A DNA stretch of 64,000 nucleotides from Celeribacter indicus (lineage in GTDB: Bacteria; Pseudomonadota; Alphaproteobacteria; Rhodobacterales; Rhodobacteraceae), in contig NZ_CP004393.1 of NCBI RefSeq assembly GCF_000819565.1, positions 1-64,000 of the forward strand. Reading direction: 5' to 3'. The notes below the pieces were generated by a model, which did no database searches, had not been told where the DNA came from, and saw only the letters and a program-made list of their open reading frames with translations. Positions 62,272-64,000 of this stretch are shown in pieces (position 1 is the stretch's first letter; the number at the start of each line of letters is the position of its first letter). The position numbers were made by a program, and so were the translations under genes.

Positions 62272-62655
62272 TCAGGACGTCTTTCCGGCCATCGCGGCCT
62301 TCGCCTCTTCGGGCGACATCCACATCTTTTCGAGCTGATAGAAATCCCGCACTTCCGGGCGGAAGATGTGGACGATCACATCGCCCGCGTCGATCAGGAC
62401 CCAGTCGCCCTGATCCTTGCCCTCCACGCGGCTGAAGACGCCGTGATCCTGCTTGAGGCTGTCGGCGAGCTTTTCCGCCATGGCGCTGACCTGGCGGGTC
62501 GAGCGACCGGAGCAGATGACCATGTAATCCGCGACCTCCGACTTGCCGCGCAAGTCGATGGATACGAGGTCTTCGGCCTTGTCCTGATCGAGGGAGTGCA
62601 TGATGAAGTCCAGAAGTTTCTGGCCTCCGAACGGGTGCGGCGCGGTTTCCGTCAT
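62272..62655 (-). CDS. rsfS: Ribosome silencing factor RsfS
   Basis: Blocks subunit joining by binding L14 in the stationary phase. 127 residues from the ATG at 62655, the likely core; the frame is open for 33 more codons. The domain is clear from KLLDFIMHSLDQDKAEDLVS through DWVLIDAGDVIVHIFRPEVR. The start is uncertain: the best Shine-Dalgarno (AAGGAGGACT before an ATG at 62711) drives a different frame. That frame ends by overlapping the ATG at 62655. Confidence 0.9.
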   Translation of the reverse strand: MTETAPHPFGGQKLLDFIMHSLDQDKAEDLVSIDLRGKSEVADYMVICSGRSTRQVSAMAEKLADSLKQDHGVFSRVEGKDQGDWVLIDAGDVIVHIFRPEVRDFYQLEKMWMSPEEAKAAMAGKTS

Positions 62656-62711
62656 GGACGCGTCCGACGATGCGGCCTTGCCGGCCGCGCTTTGAACGTG
62701 AGACAGGACAT
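62652..62711 (-). CDS. Candidate 19-residue leader ORF of rsfS
   Basis: ATG at 62711 preceded by a near-perfect AAGGAGGACT, 19 codons, with its TGA overlapping the rsfS ATG as ATGA. Either it is a leader that couples translation to rsfS, or the true N-terminus of rsfS was frameshifted. An in-frame ATG CTG TCT CAC would be restored by losing two bases after this ATG or gaining one. Confidence 0.4.
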   Translation of the reverse strand: MSCLTFKARPARPHRRTRP

Positions 62712-62808
62712 AGTCCTCCTTCGCTACGCGCCGACAGGCCCCGGCGCTGGGCATGCCCCTAAGGTAACATCGGCGGGTCCAAATCTCAATGTTCCGCCCT
62801 CCCCGTCT

Positions 62809-64000
62809 TCAATCTATCGTCTTCGTGGCCAGAGTCGAGCCGTCGAGTATCCGGACCTCGCGCTGCGGGAAGGGGATCGAGATGCCGTGTTCCTTGAACG
62901 CATCCCAAAGCGAGAGATAGACATTGCCGCGCACATTGGTGAGCCCGCCGGAGGGATCGGTGATCCAGAAACGCAGGATGTAATCCACCGAACTGTCGCC
63001 GAAACCGACGATGTGACAGACCGGCGGGCGCGAGGCGAGCACCCGGTCCACGCTGGCTGCCGCAGCGATCGCCACCCGGCGCACGAGATGCGGATCGTCG
63101 CCGTAGGCGGTGCCGAAATGAATGTCGAGGCGCACGAAATCATTCGTGTGCGACCAGTTCACCACCTGGTTCGTGATGAGATCCTCGTTCGGGATCAGGT
63201 ATTCCTTTCCGTCCCGCGTGGTGATCGAGGCGTAGCGCGCGCCTAGCGTGTTGATCCAGCCGAACGTGTCGCCGAGCGAGATCACGTCGCCGGGCTTGAT
63301 CGACTTGTCGAGCAGGATGATGACACCCGAGACGAGGTTGGAAACGACCTTCTGGAGACCGAAGCCGAGGCCGACGCCGACGGCGCCCGAAAGGACCGCA
63401 AGCCCGGTGAGGTCGAAGCCCACCGCCTTCAACCCGATGAACAGCGCCGCCCCGTAAAGCGAGACCTGCACGACCTTAATGATCAACTCGCGCATGGAGG
63501 GGGAAATGTCTTCGTTGCGCCGGATTCGGGTCGACGTCTGGCTCGCGCCGAGCCGAGCGACCGTGACGAGGATCGCGGTGACGACGAGCGCCTTCAGCAC
63601 CGAGAAGGCGGAAAGCCGGAAGTCGCCGAAGCGGATCGCGAGACTGTCGAGGGCCTGCGCGGTCTCGTCGAGCCCACCGAAGAAATAGAGCGTCACATAG
63701 ATCCACAGGCTCCAGCGCGTCACCCGTCTGAGCGCGCGGTTGCGCATGAGCTGGACGAGGAATTCGACCGCGATCCAGGCGGAGACGACGCGCGCGAGGA
63801 TACCGATGAGATAGGAGCGGGAGGGCCAGGTCACCTCGTGCAGCGCGAGGAAAATTACCCAGAGCAGGACGGCCCAGACGATGAAGGTCAGCCGTTTCTC
63901 GATCGCCAGGAGATACCGAAGCTGCCATTTCGGGCGGCCTTCGAGCCCGCGCATCCATCTGCGCATCCGCGTCCTGCAAAGGCGCCCCAGCACGACTGCG
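62809..64000 (-). CDS. Mechanosensitive ion channel (MscS family), partial at window edge
   Basis: At least 394 residues, open past base 64000; a GTG at 63993 is the last possible start in the window, but the frame remains open to the edge. Several hydrophobic segments are followed by the pore-lining helix (GAVGVGLGFGLQKVVSNLVSG) and the beta domain (DKSIKPGDVISLGDTFGWIN, then YLIPNEDLITNQVVNW). The channel opens on membrane tension. It is on the same strand as rsfS, 54 bp before its open frame. Confidence 0.9.
   Translation of the reverse strand, partial: AVVLGRLCRTRMRRWMRGLEGRPKWQLRYLLAIEKRLTFIVWAVLLWVIFLALHEVTWPSRSYLIGILARVVSAWIAVEFLVQLMRNRALRRVTRWSLWIYVTLYFFGGLDETAQALDSLAIRFGDFRLSAFSVLKALVVTAILVTVARLGASQTSTRIRRNEDISPSMRELIIKVVQVSLYGAALFIGLKAVGFDLTGLAVLSGAVGVGLGFGLQKVVSNLVSGVIILLDKSIKPGDVISLGDTFGWINTLGARYASITTRDGKEYLIPNEDLITNQVVNWSHTNDFVRLDIHFGTAYGDDPHLVRRVAIAAAASVDRVLASRPPVCHIVGFGDSSVDYILRFWITDPSGGLTNVRGNVYLSLWDAFKEHGISIPFPQREVRILDGSTLATKTID

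Overview
The window starts exactly at the first base of dnaA. It is GC-rich (about two thirds G+C), with ATG/GTG starts, good Shine-Dalgarno sites and many 4-base ATGA overlaps between genes. Gene content points to an alphaproteobacterium of the Rhodobacteraceae (Roseobacter group): dnaA-dnaN-recF-lysE-gyrB, an IalB-like protein, the ctpA-envC-gpmI-rlmH-rsfS block, succinylase-type dapD/dapE, and serC-serA divergent from serB. This placement is inferred from gene families, not from a database search. No rRNA, tRNA or CRISPR array was found.

Layout. 1-6966 is the replication block (dnaA, dnaN, recF, a LysE exporter, gyrB). 7013-21163 is an accessory surface-polysaccharide region: two glycosyltransferases, an IS5-family (IS427-like) insertion, an RTX calcium-binding protein, two sulfotransferases, an RgpF/WbsX-type protein, and the KpsM, KpsE and KpsT parts of an ABC-type capsule exporter. 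The exporter ATPase gene (kpsT) is split in its Walker A motif by an IS256-family element with a clean 8-bp target duplication. 21176-34678 holds core and housekeeping genes: trhO, a DegP-like protease, pncA-SulP-pncB, arfB, a queuosine-precursor transporter, mepA, an MFS transporter and recQ. 34679-47586 contains a hybrid histidine kinase, a phosphatase, all three serine-pathway genes (serA, serC, serB), a TSUP permease, an IalB-like protein, rlmN, a LOG-family protein, dapD and a GlsB-like protein. 47590-49200 is a decayed cobW-type GTPase gene with an IS630-family element inside it. 49227-64000 holds a DUF389 protein, a glutamate-receptor-like channel, dapE, a GNAT enzyme, rnr, a lytic transglycosylase, rppH, ctpA, an envC-like gene, gpmI, rlmH, rsfS and an MscS channel that runs off the end.

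How the genes fit together. The accessory region looks like a system that builds, sulfates and exports a polysaccharide, and is probably off at present because the exporter ATPase is interrupted. The three insertion sequences each show diagnostic ends and target duplications, and two carry frameshift-joined transposase frames. The less expected features are: an 18-codon ORF with an unusually long match to the anti-Shine-Dalgarno tail of 16S rRNA, followed by a terminator; a duplicated, decaying copy of the recQ/histidine-kinase 3' junction; a structured leader in front of serC; and a strong but out-of-frame ATG in front of rsfS.
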